Counted from the stretch's first letter, positions 9,367 through 17,414 are shown. The stretch: 59,753 nt of DNA from an uncultured Bacteroidia bacterium (GCA_902780935.1 CACZHP010000003.1:108141-167893), one strand, 5' to 3'. The notes: generated from the letters alone by a model not told the origin. Numbers and translations: made by a program.

Positions 9367-10262
9367 AACAGTCCGGCCACTATCAAACCGACAGAAAGCA
9401 GACCCGAGAAAGCGAGCTGCATCTGCGCCGAGGCCTGATCCAGACCTTTCATGGCCTCAAGGCCGGCTTGGGGATAGGTGGAGGCCTGTTTCTGGTTTTT
9501 CCAGGCCGGAATCGCCGCAACAAAGCATAATGCGGCAAGAGGATGCATCAGCCCTGTAGCGATGTAAGCCACTATGCAGATGAACGGGATGAACATGTAG
9601 CAGCGGTACAGGGTGGCCGATTTGGGCAGCCCGAGCAGCATGCCGAAAGTCTTGATGCCGGCCTCTTTGTCCGTAACCATGTCGTAGGTGTTGTTCGCGT
9701 GAAGTACCGAGACGGTGATCACTCCGATCGGCAAGGAAAGAATCAGCGCCTGAGGCTGGTAACTGCCTGTCAAAGCATAAGTTGTCCCCAATACGGTCAG
9801 CACTCCAAAGATAAGGAAGATGTCGAGGTCTCCGAGGGCCCGGTATTTCAGGAATGAATACAGGTAAGTCAGCAGAACCCCGATCCCTCCAGCGACCAGC
9901 AGGTACGGGCCGCTGAGAAGAGTGATGACGATCCCGACGATGACTCCGGCGGCGAACAGGATGGTGCTGAAGGTCTTATATTCCTTCGGCTCAAACTTGT
10001 GGAACACGAGGTTCGGAACGGCGAAGGCCTTCTCGTTGTCCACCCCGGTCTTGTGGTCGTACCAGTCGCTCAGCACGTTGCCGGCGGAGTGGAGCAGGAT
10101 CACGCCAAGGATTGAAAGGATAAGGTTGACGTAAGGGAGCGGCCCGGAGGGCAGCATGCTTCGGCTGAAAAGCCATGCGAAAGTGGCAAGTACCGGCATC
10201 ACCGACACCGGAAAAGACCAGTAGCGGGTCACCGCGACCCAATCTTTAAAGGAGTGTCTCAT
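9363..10262 (-). CDS. menA: UbiA-family prenyltransferase, probably MenA (menaquinone biosynthesis)
   Basis: An integral membrane protein of 299 residues with about eight helices. It has both aspartate-rich motifs of the UbiA superfamily: NVLSDWYDHKTGVD (first Mg-prenyl-diphosphate site) and YDMVTDKEAGIKTFGMLLG (second). The N-terminal block WVAVTRYWSFPVSVMPV fits 1,4-dihydroxy-2-naphthoate prenyltransferases, which attach the prenyl tail in menaquinone synthesis, suitable for an anaerobe with fumarate respiration. An upstream in-frame Met exists at 10328, but MRHSFKDW at 10262 matches the family start. No other men genes are in the window, so the exact substrate is inferred. Confidence 0.82.
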   Translation of the reverse strand: MRHSFKDWVAVTRYWSFPVSVMPVLATFAWLFSRSMLPSGPLPYVNLILSILGVILLHSAGNVLSDWYDHKTGVDNEKAFAVPNLVFHKFEPKEYKTFSTILFAAGVIVGIVITLLSGPYLLVAGGIGVLLTYLYSFLKYRALGDLDIFLIFGVLTVLGTTYALTGSYQPQALILSLPIGVITVSVLHANNTYDMVTDKEAGIKTFGMLLGLPKSATLYRCYMFIPFICIVAYIATGLMHPLAALCFVAAIPAWKNQKQASTYPQAGLEAMKGLDQASAQMQLAFSGLLSVGLIVAGLL

Positions 10263-10345
10263 GGCGCGAAGATAAGTTATCAAGTTGTTTTTTCCTACTG
10301 TCCAAAGATTATTGCTATATTTACACATAATTCAGAAAAGGTTTG

Positions 10346-10900
10346 ATGAGAAAGACGTTATTTCTTTTGCTGACTTTGCTGTCACTCTTGCTGGCGGTTG
10401 GCTGCTCCGGCTCTAAAGGTGGGAAGACGATGAAGAAATTCTATTCCAGCGAGATAGTGTTCCCTTCAAGCCTGGAGCGGATTGAGGGGAAGTCCGGCCG
10501 CCATTTCGACCCGAATTCTCCGGGTGTCCGTTTCGTCGTGTATGTGGATTCGATCCAGTGTTCGACATGCCATCTCAACAGGATGCCCAAATATTCGCAA
10601 TACGCCTCCCTTGAGACTTTATATCCTGATTTCCAGCTGGTGGCTATTATCTGGCCTAATGCCGAGAGCGCACCCACCATGGCGGCTGACATAGCCCACC
10701 GGGAGTTCCCGTTCGACATCTTCATAGACAAGGATGGCTCTTTCGCTGCGGCCAACCCCTCCATTCCGCTCAACCGGGACAGCCATTGCTTCCTGCTGGA
10801 CAGGGAAAACCATCCGGTTTTCGCAGGGGATCCGTCATCGACTAAGGGCAAGGAGATGCTGCTCCACAACACAATATATTCACTTTACGGGCAGAAGTGA
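10346..10900 (+). CDS. Lipoprotein with thioredoxin-like segment and CxxC
   Basis: 184 residues. The N-terminus is a lipoprotein signal (LLLTLLSLLLAVGC) with the lipid-acceptor Cys in AVGC. After it, FVVYVDSIQCSTCHLNRM has the shape of a thioredoxin beta strand followed by a CxxC active site. The rest (YPDFQLVAIIWPNAES, then FDIFIDKDGSF and NHPVFAGDP) fits a thioredoxin fold. It may be an envelope redox protein, but I do not recognise a named family. The start is the ATG at 10346; an in-frame TTG is just upstream. It resembles in layout the lipoprotein at 19662-20165, which has lost one Cys. Confidence 0.72.
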   Translation: MRKTLFLLLTLLSLLLAVGCSGSKGGKTMKKFYSSEIVFPSSLERIEGKSGRHFDPNSPGVRFVVYVDSIQCSTCHLNRMPKYSQYASLETLYPDFQLVAIIWPNAESAPTMAADIAHREFPFDIFIDKDGSFAAANPSIPLNRDSHCFLLDRENHPVFAGDPSSTKGKEMLLHNTIYSLYGQK

Positions 10901-10908
10901 CCGTCCGA

Positions 10909-10940
10909 TTGGATTATTTATCATTTTTTTGCTATCTTTG
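10909..10940 (+). promoter_or_regulatory. Promoter of greA
   Basis: TTG (10909-10911), 21-nt spacer, TATCTTTG (10933-10940), an exact TAnnTTTG match. Transcription would start near 10946, leaving a 5' leader of about 70 nt before the greA ATG at 11016. The downstream HIT gene and the DUF4369-like lipoprotein gene are probably on the same message. Confidence 0.75.
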
Positions 10941-11015
10941 CCATTGATGGACAGGGTTTCGCCGGGCAGGCGGGACTCCGTTCAGTTTTTACGAATAGAG
11001 AATAAACTTAAGATT

Positions 11016-11486
11016 ATGGCAGATATCCATTACATGACCCAGGAAGGGTTGGACAAACTGAAGAAAGATCTCGCTGAGGCGCTTGCCCGGCGTCCTGTCA
11101 TCTCCGCCGCTATCGCGGAGGCCAGGGAGAAGGGCGACTTGTCCGAGAACGCGGAGTACGACGCGGCACGCGACGCACAGGGACTCCTCGAGGTTAAGAT
11201 AGCGAAGCTGAAGGACTTGGTGGCGAACGCCAAAGTCATAGACGAGTCTCAGGTCAGCACCGAGAAAGTGCAGATGCTGAACAAGGTCAAGGTCGAGAAC
11301 ATGTCGATGAAGACCGTCATGGAGTTCACCATTGTCGGTGAGACCGAGGCGGACTTTGCCCATGGCAAGCTCGCCGCCACCACCCCCATCGCCAAGGCTC
11401 TTCTGGGCCATGCGAAGGGTGATGTGGTCGAGGCCAAAGTGCCTTCCGGCATTATCAAGTTCAAGATTCTCGACATCTCAATCTGA
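11016..11486 (+). CDS. greA: Transcription elongation factor GreA
   Basis: 156 residues, the normal length. The N-terminal coiled coil contains YMTQEGLDKLKKDL and REKGDLSENAEYDAARDAQG, whose acidic tip residues enter the RNA polymerase secondary channel and stimulate cleavage of backtracked RNA. The C-terminal FKBP-like domain has FTIVGETEADF and TPIAKALLGHAKGD. The start at 11016 gives the usual MADIHYMTQEG; the frame is open further upstream, but that would fall within the promoter region. Confidence 0.96.
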   Translation: MADIHYMTQEGLDKLKKDLAEALARRPVISAAIAEAREKGDLSENAEYDAARDAQGLLEVKIAKLKDLVANAKVIDESQVSTEKVQMLNKVKVENMSMKTVMEFTIVGETEADFAHGKLAATTPIAKALLGHAKGDVVEAKVPSGIIKFKILDISI

Positions 11487-11491
11487 TAGAC

Positions 11492-11896
11492 ATGGCTACT
11501 ATATTCTCCAGGATAGCGGCGGGGGAGATCCCGTCCTTCAAGGTCGCCGAGAGCGAGAATTTCTACGCTTTCCTCGACATCAATCCCATGGCTCCGGGTC
11601 ACACTCTCGTGATCCCGAGGAACGTTGAGGATGACTATATCTTCAACCTCGACCCCGAGACATACGAGGGACTCTGGGCTTTCGCCCGTAAGGTCGCCAT
11701 CGCGATCAAGGCCGCTGTTCCTTGCAAGAGGGTAGGCGTCGCCGTTCTGGGGATGGAAGTCCCTCACACTCACATACATCTTGTCCCTCTCCAGAGCGAG
11801 GCGGACATGGATTTCAGAAAAGAGAAGCTCCATCTTTCCCCGGAGGAGAACAAAGCCATTGCTGAAAGAATATTCCAGGAATATGAAAAATTATAA
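11492..11896 (+). CDS. HIT family nucleotide-binding protein
   Basis: 134 residues with the histidine triad HTHIHLVPL near residue 90 and the HIT N-terminal block IFSRIAAGEIPSFKVAE; DINPMAPGHTLVIPR is also typical. Members hydrolyse nucleoside phosphoramidates or dinucleotides. It begins 5 nt after greA and its last codons overlap the next gene by 14 nt, so the three genes form an operon. The physiological substrate cannot be told from sequence. Confidence 0.93.
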   Translation: MATIFSRIAAGEIPSFKVAESENFYAFLDINPMAPGHTLVIPRNVEDDYIFNLDPETYEGLWAFARKVAIAIKAAVPCKRVGVAVLGMEVPHTHIHLVPLQSEADMDFRKEKLHLSPEENKAIAERIFQEYEKL

Positions 11897-12995
11897 GAAA
11901 CTGATAGCGGCGGCGGCCATTCTGGCGGCCGCTGTCTCATGTAAGGACCAGGCCCGGATCGAGGGTACCTTGACAGGATCCCCTGACTCCCAGGTTGTCT
12001 TGAAGAAACTCTCCGGCGGGTCCCTGAATGTGATAGACACGGTCAAGACGGCCTCTGACGGGTCATATTCGTACAAGATGGACATCGCTCCTGGGCAGCC
12101 GGAGTTCGTGTACATTTACTCGGGCGCCACTAAGGTGGCTTCCCTGCTGCTCCAGAGTGGGGACAAGGTCAAGGTCGTCTCCGACCCTAAGGGCGGCTAT
12201 ACGGTCGAGGGCTCCGAGGAGAGTGCCAAGCTTAAAGGGGTCGAGGATGACTTCGCCGCTTTCATGAAGGACTTTTCCGCGGCTGTGGATGCGGGTGACG
12301 GCCCCGCTGCCTCGAAGAAATATGTCGATTATTACCGCTCCAGGGTAAAATATGTCATGGAGAACAGCAAGTCCCTGACCGCGATCCCCGTGCTTTACCA
12401 GAAGATCAACGAGGATTTCCCTGTGTTCGGGCAGCCTACCGACGCGGTCCATTTCAGGAGTGTCCATGACTCTCTGGCCAAGGTTTATCCGGATTCCCGC
12501 TACGTCTCCGCTCTTGGCGGGGAGGTTGAGAAGAGAATCAACCTCCTGGCCCTGCAGCAGAGGCTGAACGCCGCCAACGAGGCGGGTTTCCCTGATGCGT
12601 CTCTCCCGTCAATCGATGGGAAAAAGGTGAAGATCAGCGACTTGGATTCCAAGATGATCATCGTTTACTTCTGGCAGGCTGCTGACGCCTCCCAGAAGAT
12701 GTTCAATCAGGATGTCCTCCTGCCTCTCTATAAGACTTACCATCCTAAAGGTCTTGAGATATATTCCATCTCGCTTGACACTGACAAAGGAGTTTGGGCA
12801 AGTGCCGTTAAGAGTCAGGGTCTCCCTTGGGTCAATGTTTGTGACGGCCTTGGAGCGGCAAGCCCTGTCGTAGGATTGTATAATATCTCAAGGGGGCTTC
12901 CGGTCGCTTATGTGATTGAGGACGGCATCCTGGCTCCACAGACAGTGTCTTCCGAGAAGGAACTTCGTTCGCTCCTCTCCTCGAAGTTGAAATAA
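11883..12995 (+). CDS. Lipoprotein with DUF4369-like and thioredoxin-fold domains lacking the CxxC
   Basis: 370 residues with a lipoprotein signal (AAAILAAAVSC). Residues about 25-120 resemble the DUF4369 domain that precedes many Bacteroidota thioredoxins (ARIEGTLTGSPDSQVVLKKL). The C-terminal part from about residue 225 is a TlpA/AhpC-like fold: FPDASLPSIDGKKVKISDL, then IIVYFWQAADASQK where active members have a WCxxC. Both cysteines are missing, so thiol-disulphide exchange is unlikely at this site. I infer a structural or binding role. Its ATG lies in the end of the HIT gene. Confidence 0.82.
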   Translation: MKNYKKLIAAAAILAAAVSCKDQARIEGTLTGSPDSQVVLKKLSGGSLNVIDTVKTASDGSYSYKMDIAPGQPEFVYIYSGATKVASLLLQSGDKVKVVSDPKGGYTVEGSEESAKLKGVEDDFAAFMKDFSAAVDAGDGPAASKKYVDYYRSRVKYVMENSKSLTAIPVLYQKINEDFPVFGQPTDAVHFRSVHDSLAKVYPDSRYVSALGGEVEKRINLLALQQRLNAANEAGFPDASLPSIDGKKVKISDLDSKMIIVYFWQAADASQKMFNQDVLLPLYKTYHPKGLEIYSISLDTDKGVWASAVKSQGLPWVNVCDGLGAASPVVGLYNISRGLPVAYVIEDGILAPQTVSSEKELRSLLSSKLK

Positions 12996-13031
12996 CCTAC
13001 CTCCTGGCCACATAACCACAGATAACACGAC

Positions 13032-14384
13032 ATGGCATTAATGATCATCCAACTGCTGATCGTTCTAGGAGCCCTTTATGTAGGCTCCCGGTATGGCAGC
13101 CTCGCCCTTGGCGCGATTTCCGGGATCGGCCTGGCGATCCTTGTTTTCGGTTTCGGGATGAAGCCCGGAACCCCTCCCACCGATGTCATCTACATCATCA
13201 TCGCAGCAGTCACCTGCGCCGGAGTCCTGCAGGCCTCCGGAGGAATGGACTGGCTGATCCAGATAGCTGAGAAGATGCTTCGCAAGCACCCTGACAGCAT
13301 CACGATTCTGGCTCCTTTCACCACGTTCTTCCTTACCGTTCTCGTGGGTACGGGGCATGTCGTTTACACCCTGATGCCGATCATCGTGGATATCGCCATC
13401 AAGAAAGGGATACGTCCCGAAAGACCTTGTGGAGTCGCCTCGGTGGCTTCCCAGGTGGGCATCACGTGTTCTCCCATCGCCGCGGCGGTCGTGGCGTTCG
13501 TGACCATCTCCAACGCCAACGGCTACGATGTCTCCATCCCCCAGGTCTTGATGGTGACCATTCCGGCCTGTGTGATCGGCCTGCTGTTCGCTGCCATGGC
13601 TTCGTACCGCAGGGGCAAAGATCTGGACAAGGATCCTGAGTTCCTCAAGAGGATCGAGGATCCCGCTGTCAAGAACTATGTCTATGGCAGCGACGCCACC
13701 ACCCTGGACAAGGTCATCGACAAGAAAGCAAAGCTCGCCGTCTATATTTTCTTGTTCGCTATCCTGGTCATCGTGGGCCTGGCTTTCTGCCAGATGGTGA
13801 TGAGCAAAGAGGCCCTGGCCAAGCTCCCGAAGATGAATATCGCCATACAGATAATCATGCTTTGCGCCACCGCTTTCATGATTATCTTCTGCAAGGTCGA
13901 TCTTAAGAAAGCGGCCGGGGGAACGGTCTGGAGATCCGGGATGGTCGCCGTGGTCGCCATATATGGAATCGCCTGGATGGCAGACACCTATTTCGGCAAC
14001 TACATGGACCAGATCAAGGACATGCTCACAGGCCTGGTCTCGCAGTATCCCTGGTCGATCGCGTTGGTCTTCTTCGCCGTCTCGGTGCTGATCAACTCCC
14101 AGGGCGCTGTGGTTGTTGCGATGCTGCCTCTGGCCTATTCGCTGGGCATTCCCGGGCCGGTGCTGCTGGGTGTCCTGCCGAGTGTTTACGGCTATTTCTT
14201 CATCCCGAACTACCCTTCGGATATCGCCACGGTCAACTTTGACCGTACCGGGACCACAGTGATCGGCAAGTACCTCCTGAACCACAGTTTCATGATGCCT
14301 GGCCTTGTCAGCACGATCATAGCCACGTTTGTCGGCTACCTCATCACTATGGTATTCTTCCCCGGCTATTTCGCCGGACTGTAG
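13032..14384 (+). CDS. Anaerobic C4-dicarboxylate transporter, DcuA/DcuB family
   Basis: 450 residues with about ten transmembrane segments. It aligns well by eye with E. coli DcuA: RYGSLALGAISGIGLAILV, then TILAPFTTFFLTVLVGTGHVVY, TCSPIAAAVVAF, FCKVDLKKAAGGTVWRSGM and SQGAVVVAMLPLA. This family exchanges fumarate, malate or aspartate for succinate across the inner membrane during anaerobic fumarate respiration, which fits a menaquinone-using gut anaerobe. It cannot be assigned to DcuA or DcuB by eye. A strong terminator follows. It starts 36 nt after the lipoprotein gene; no clear promoter was seen between them. Confidence 0.92.
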   Translation: MALMIIQLLIVLGALYVGSRYGSLALGAISGIGLAILVFGFGMKPGTPPTDVIYIIIAAVTCAGVLQASGGMDWLIQIAEKMLRKHPDSITILAPFTTFFLTVLVGTGHVVYTLMPIIVDIAIKKGIRPERPCGVASVASQVGITCSPIAAAVVAFVTISNANGYDVSIPQVLMVTIPACVIGLLFAAMASYRRGKDLDKDPEFLKRIEDPAVKNYVYGSDATTLDKVIDKKAKLAVYIFLFAILVIVGLAFCQMVMSKEALAKLPKMNIAIQIIMLCATAFMIIFCKVDLKKAAGGTVWRSGMVAVVAIYGIAWMADTYFGNYMDQIKDMLTGLVSQYPWSIALVFFAVSVLINSQGAVVVAMLPLAYSLGIPGPVLLGVLPSVYGYFFIPNYPSDIATVNFDRTGTTVIGKYLLNHSFMMPGLVSTIIATFVGYLITMVFFPGYFAGL

Positions 14385-14426
14385 TACTGTAGTATCTTTA
14401 ATTAGTTAATAACCAGCCTCTTGCAG

Positions 14427-14458
14427 AAAACGCGTAGCTTATTTGGCTACGCGTTTTT
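14427..14458 (+). terminator. Rho-independent terminator after the dcu gene
   Basis: A perfect 12-bp inverted repeat (AAAACGCGTAGC at 14427-14438 and its complement at 14446-14457) with a 7-nt loop, ending in a run of T. It isolates the dcu gene from the sigma-factor operon. Confidence 0.9.
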
Positions 14459-14480
14459 CGTAATACGCTCATTATCAAGT

Positions 14481-14507
14481 GTTACATTTTCCTCGTTTTT
14501 TCGTTTA
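14481..14507 (+). promoter_or_regulatory. Candidate ECF-type promoter of the sigma/anti-sigma operon
   Basis: GTTAC (14481-14485), a 16-nt T-rich spacer, then CGTTTA (14502-14507), about 23 nt before the sigma gene ATG. The AAC-like upstream element and CGT-type downstream element with this spacing are what ECF sigma factors usually recognise, and no TAnnTTTG box is present here. This suggests autoregulation; it is an inference from one site. Confidence 0.45.
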
Positions 14508-14529
14508 TTAGGGTAGAGAACCGGAAAGA

Positions 14530-14994
14530 ATGGCTAAGGATTTCCTGACGGAGGCGTTTATGTCGTTAAAAGACAGATGGAAGGCGGAGGATGCCCTCCA
14601 GGAGGCTTTCTGCCGGTTGTGGGAAAGGAAGTACAAGGCGGCGAGCCTGAAAGAGGCGGTCGGTTTGCTTTCAAGAACAGGAAGGAATATCCAGATTGAC
14701 GAATACAGGAAGTACAGCAGGGGAAAGACGGTTTCGCTGGATGGAATTGTTGTTGAGGATGAGGGTGGTTCCCGGTGTGAGATGGAGGCGTTGTTCAGGA
14801 AGGTCGAAGCGTCAGTTGAGAAGGAACTGTCGGAGACTCAGAAAGAAATAATCAGGATGCATGAATATGAGGGGATTACTTTTGAGAATATAGCGCATGA
14901 GCTAGGCATGACTCCGGCCGCTGTCCGGATGCAGGCTTCGAGGGCCAGGAAACTATTAAGGGAAAAGTACAGGGAAGAATATGAAAAAGATTGA
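14530..14994 (+). CDS. ECF-type RNA polymerase sigma factor
   Basis: 154 residues. Region 2 contains KAEDALQEAFCRLWERKY and region 4 contains SETQKEIIRMHEYEGITFENIAHELG followed by the helix-turn-helix AAVRMQASRARKLLREKY. It directs RNA polymerase to envelope-response promoters. The protein is a little shorter than most ECF factors: the segment between the first helix (EAFMSLKDRW) and the AEDALQEAF motif seems to have lost about 15 residues, possibly affecting region 2.1. Its end overlaps the anti-sigma gene by 14 nt. Confidence 0.9.
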   Translation: MAKDFLTEAFMSLKDRWKAEDALQEAFCRLWERKYKAASLKEAVGLLSRTGRNIQIDEYRKYSRGKTVSLDGIVVEDEGGSRCEMEALFRKVEASVEKELSETQKEIIRMHEYEGITFENIAHELGMTPAAVRMQASRARKLLREKYREEYEKD

Positions 14995-15469
14995 CGAGTT
15001 GATAGAGGGTTATTTCGAGGGGACTCTCTCGCAAGACGAGGAGACCGCGTTGAAGGTCTTCCTGGCCTCCGATGAAGGTCAAGCCCCTGAATATGACGAA
15101 GTCCGTGCCGTCATGGGCTACTTCGCGGCCGGTCGGAGATTTGGTTCACCGGTTGCCGACGGCGAAGACTCCTCCGCCTCGCTGCGCTCCGCGCCCTATC
15201 CGGGTAAATGCTCGTCGGAGGAGCCTTCGACCGCCGGGAAGTCAACATTCCGGCCTAAATTCCTGGTTGCGGCTGCGGCGAGTATGGCGATAATCATTAC
15301 CCTCGGGGTGAGTATCTATAATAGAAACAATGTCTGTGTATCGTTTGTGGGCGGGCAAAAGATTACCGACAAGGAAGTTGTAATGAACGACGTCGATAAC
15401 ATCCTTGCTGACCTTCTGTCCGATCGGACGGACATGGAAGAACTACTGAATGAATTTTTTGACAGATGA
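14981..15469 (+). CDS. Probable anti-sigma factor, single-pass membrane protein with in-frame palindromic insert
   Basis: 162 residues. The N-terminal MKKIDELIEGYFEGTLSQDEE resembles the cytoplasmic start of Bacteroidota anti-sigma proteins. A transmembrane helix lies near residues 97-115 (FLVAAAASMAIIITLGVSIY) and a short periplasmic tail follows. Between them, residues about 58-87 (VADGEDSSASLRSAPY and on) have a composition unlike the rest and are encoded by a palindromic DNA element described separately. Overlap with the sigma gene and its position support the pairing. There is no recognisable ZAS motif. Confidence 0.72.
   Translation: MKKIDELIEGYFEGTLSQDEETALKVFLASDEGQAPEYDEVRAVMGYFAAGRRFGSPVADGEDSSASLRSAPYPGKCSSEEPSTAGKSTFRPKFLVAAAASMAIIITLGVSIYNRNNVCVSFVGGQKITDKEVVMNDVDNILADLLSDRTDMEELLNEFFDR
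15161..15231. repeat. Palindromic element inside the anti-sigma gene
   Basis: Left arm 15161-15176 (GGCGAAGACTCCTCCG) pairs with right arm 15216-15231 (CGGAGGAGCCTTCGAC) with few mismatches, and weaker pairing extends outward to about 15152 and 15240. The centre is rich in CTCGCTGCGCTCC-like sequence, as in the larger element at 21961-22090. The reading frame passes through it without a stop. Confidence 0.65.
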
Positions 15470-15473
15470 TCTC

Positions 15474-15923
15474 ATGAAAAAATTTTTACTCATAACCTTA
15501 AGCGCCTTCCTAGCCCTGGCTCAAGGAGCCAGGGCCCAGGAGGGATTACAAATCGACAGCCTTTTCAATGGTAGTTTCGTTCCTAAGTCAAGGATCACCG
15601 AATCTCTTGTCACCGGAAAGGAACTCAAGCCCTACAATCTTGACTATTTCCGCAGCGTCAGGCTCCAAGCCTCGGAAGGGGAAATCCGTAGGATCGTCTC
15701 CTGGCTTGAAGGAGACGCCCTGATGGCCATTGAGAAGGATATGGATTCGGAGAATGGCGAGCTGGTCTATGCCTTGATGCGCTTCGCCACGAACAATGGC
15801 AAAAACAAGTATTTGGGCTATCAAGTCAAGGAATCCTCTGGTGGAAGTAAGTATGTCACAGTTGTTTATATGACCGGAAAGGCAACAACCAGGGATCTTA
15901 AGGTAATATTCAAACACAGATAA
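15474..15923 (+). CDS. Exported DUF6108-like protein
   Basis: 149 residues with a signal peptide (FLLITLSAFLALAQGARAQ). The mature part is small and mixed alpha/beta: SRITESLVTGKELKPYNL, then YLGYQVKESSGGSKYVTVVYMTGKATTRDLKVIF. The last block reminds me of DUF6108, seen next to sigma-factor operons in Bacteroidales; that assignment is from memory. I chose the ATG at 15474, 4 nt after the anti-sigma stop, because it gives a clean signal peptide. It is the third gene of the ECF operon and may be part of the envelope signal. Confidence 0.72.
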   Translation: MKKFLLITLSAFLALAQGARAQEGLQIDSLFNGSFVPKSRITESLVTGKELKPYNLDYFRSVRLQASEGEIRRIVSWLEGDALMAIEKDMDSENGELVYALMRFATNNGKNKYLGYQVKESSGGSKYVTVVYMTGKATTRDLKVIFKHR

Positions 15924-15938
15924 CAGGGAGGAAACGAG

Positions 15939-16733
15939 ATGAGAAAAACAATTATAGCGATTCTGGCGTTTGTCGTTGGGGGGATCACCCTTTCTGCCCA
16001 GGAGACGATAGAGAGTATTAAGGCGGAAAGAGACAGGGTTGTGGCGCAAGCAGACTCACTCAGGGAAGTCATAAGCAAGATGCGGGATAGACAGAAGGGG
16101 AATGTCCACCTCGATTTTGACATCCCTTTTTACAAGAAAGTGCGGCGTCCGAGGGCTGCTGAGGTTGGGACTTTCGGTGCCGGAGTACTGGTCTCCGAGT
16201 CCAGTGGAGCCTTTGACTTCAGTCCGCAGAACTCGCTGGAATTCTGGGGCTTCGTACCGATAACCCACGTCAAGGGACGCCACTCTCTCACTTTTGGGCC
16301 TGGCATCGGTTTCAAGAATTTCGGCATCACAGGCAACAAAGCGATGAAGATGACAGATGAGGGTGACATCACCATCGGCCAGTTCAAGGACGGAGCCATA
16401 CCGAGGATTTCCAGGTTGACGATATTCAGTCTTAACATGCCGATCTTCTACAGCCTTGGCTTTGGCAGGGGATATGGGATTACTCTCGGACCTGTTGTCA
16501 ATTTAAATGCCTCAAGCTCGATCGTCAACAAGTACACCTTTGACGGGGATAAGAAGAAGGATAAATACAAGTATGTTCACTGTAATCTGGTCACCGTGGA
16601 CGTAATGGCACAGTTGAACCTTAGGGATGTCAGCATATATGGCAGATATTCCCCGATGAACGTGATGGACAAGAAATACTGGCCCGAGTTCAGCACCTGG
16701 TCCGTTGGTGTTGCCGTGTCGCTACTAAAATAA
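15939..16733 (+). CDS. Predicted outer-membrane beta-barrel protein
   Basis: 264 residues: signal peptide (IAILAFVVGGITLSAQ), a short coiled coil at about 23-48 (ESIKAERDRVVAQADSLREV), then alternating polar/hydrophobic strands rich in G, F and Y (SLEFWGFVPITHV, SLTFGPGIGFKNFG, FSLNMPIFYSLGFGRGYGITLGP) ending in a strand SVGVAVSLLK. This is the pattern of a small outer-membrane barrel. It is the last gene of the ECF operon and is followed by a terminator. No specific porin family is recognised. Confidence 0.68.
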   Translation: MRKTIIAILAFVVGGITLSAQETIESIKAERDRVVAQADSLREVISKMRDRQKGNVHLDFDIPFYKKVRRPRAAEVGTFGAGVLVSESSGAFDFSPQNSLEFWGFVPITHVKGRHSLTFGPGIGFKNFGITGNKAMKMTDEGDITIGQFKDGAIPRISRLTIFSLNMPIFYSLGFGRGYGITLGPVVNLNASSSIVNKYTFDGDKKKDKYKYVHCNLVTVDVMAQLNLRDVSIYGRYSPMNVMDKKYWPEFSTWSVGVAVSLLK

Positions 16734-16775
16734 CGGTTGGGATTCTTTCCTTTCTCGCGAATATTCATTAAATTG

Positions 16776-16814
16776 CATAGGTTTTGGCCAAGGTTGGCCG
16801 AACCTATGTTTTTT
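16776..16814 (+). terminator. Rho-independent terminator after the ECF operon
   Basis: CATAGGTT...GGCC (16776 onward) pairs with GGCC...AACCTATG (ending 16808) around a short loop, followed by seven T-rich bases. It lies between the barrel gene and ssb. Confidence 0.85.
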
Positions 16815-16838
16815 ATTAATATCTAAACATCTAACATC

Positions 16839-17414
16839 ATGTCACTGAACAAAGTAATGCTGATCGGTAACGTTGGAAGAGACCCGGAGATACGTTACCT
16901 TGATGGGAACAACCCTAACCAGGGAGCGACGAAGGTGGCCCAGTTCACCCTCGCCACGACAGAGCGATATCGTGACCGCAATGGAGAACTTCGCGAGAAC
17001 ACGGAATGGCACAACATCGTCGCCTGGAGGAATTCGGCGGATGTGGCTGAGAAATTCATCCGCAAGGGCACGCAGGTTTACATTGAGGGCAAGCTTCGCA
17101 CCCGCTCCTGGACTGACCAGACCGGCAACAAGAGGTACACTACCGAGGTCGCTGTTGACAATCTCCAGCTTCTTGGCAAGAGGAATGACAATCCTGGCGC
17201 TCAGGGCGGCCAGTCGGACGCTCAGTATCAGCAGCCCCAGCAGCCAAGACCGCAGCAGCCGGCCTATCAACAGCCGCAGCAACCGGCTTATCAGCCGCAG
17301 CCTCAGCAGCCGGCTTACCAGCAGCATCAGCCTGTCCCGCAGCCGCAGGCAGCTCCGCAGCAACCCATTGACATCGGAATAGACGACAATCCTTCCGACG
17401 ACCTTCCGTTCTAA
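16839..17414 (+). CDS. ssb: Single-stranded DNA-binding protein
   Basis: 191 residues. The OB-fold (1-110) has LNKVMLIGNVGRDPEIRY and the NTEWHNIVAW and FIRKGTQVYIEGKLRTRSW blocks. A proline/glutamine linker follows, made of repeated QQPAYQ-like units (about residues 128-176), and the acidic tip ends DDLPF, the docking peptide for replication and repair partners. The linker is longer and more repetitive than in E. coli SSB but normal for Bacteroidota. Confidence 0.96.
   Translation: MSLNKVMLIGNVGRDPEIRYLDGNNPNQGATKVAQFTLATTERYRDRNGELRENTEWHNIVAWRNSADVAEKFIRKGTQVYIEGKLRTRSWTDQTGNKRYTTEVAVDNLQLLGKRNDNPGAQGGQSDAQYQQPQQPRPQQPAYQQPQQPAYQPQPQQPAYQQHQPVPQPQAAPQQPIDIGIDDNPSDDLPF

Noticed and set aside
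10734-11015. N-terminal extension of GreA
   Set aside because: The open frame runs upstream through the previous gene and the promoter; GreA of normal length starts at 11016.
13065-14285. 406-codon open frame antisense to the dcu gene
   Set aside because: Rich in His, Asp and Arg, typical of an antisense frame of a membrane protein gene; no domain seen.
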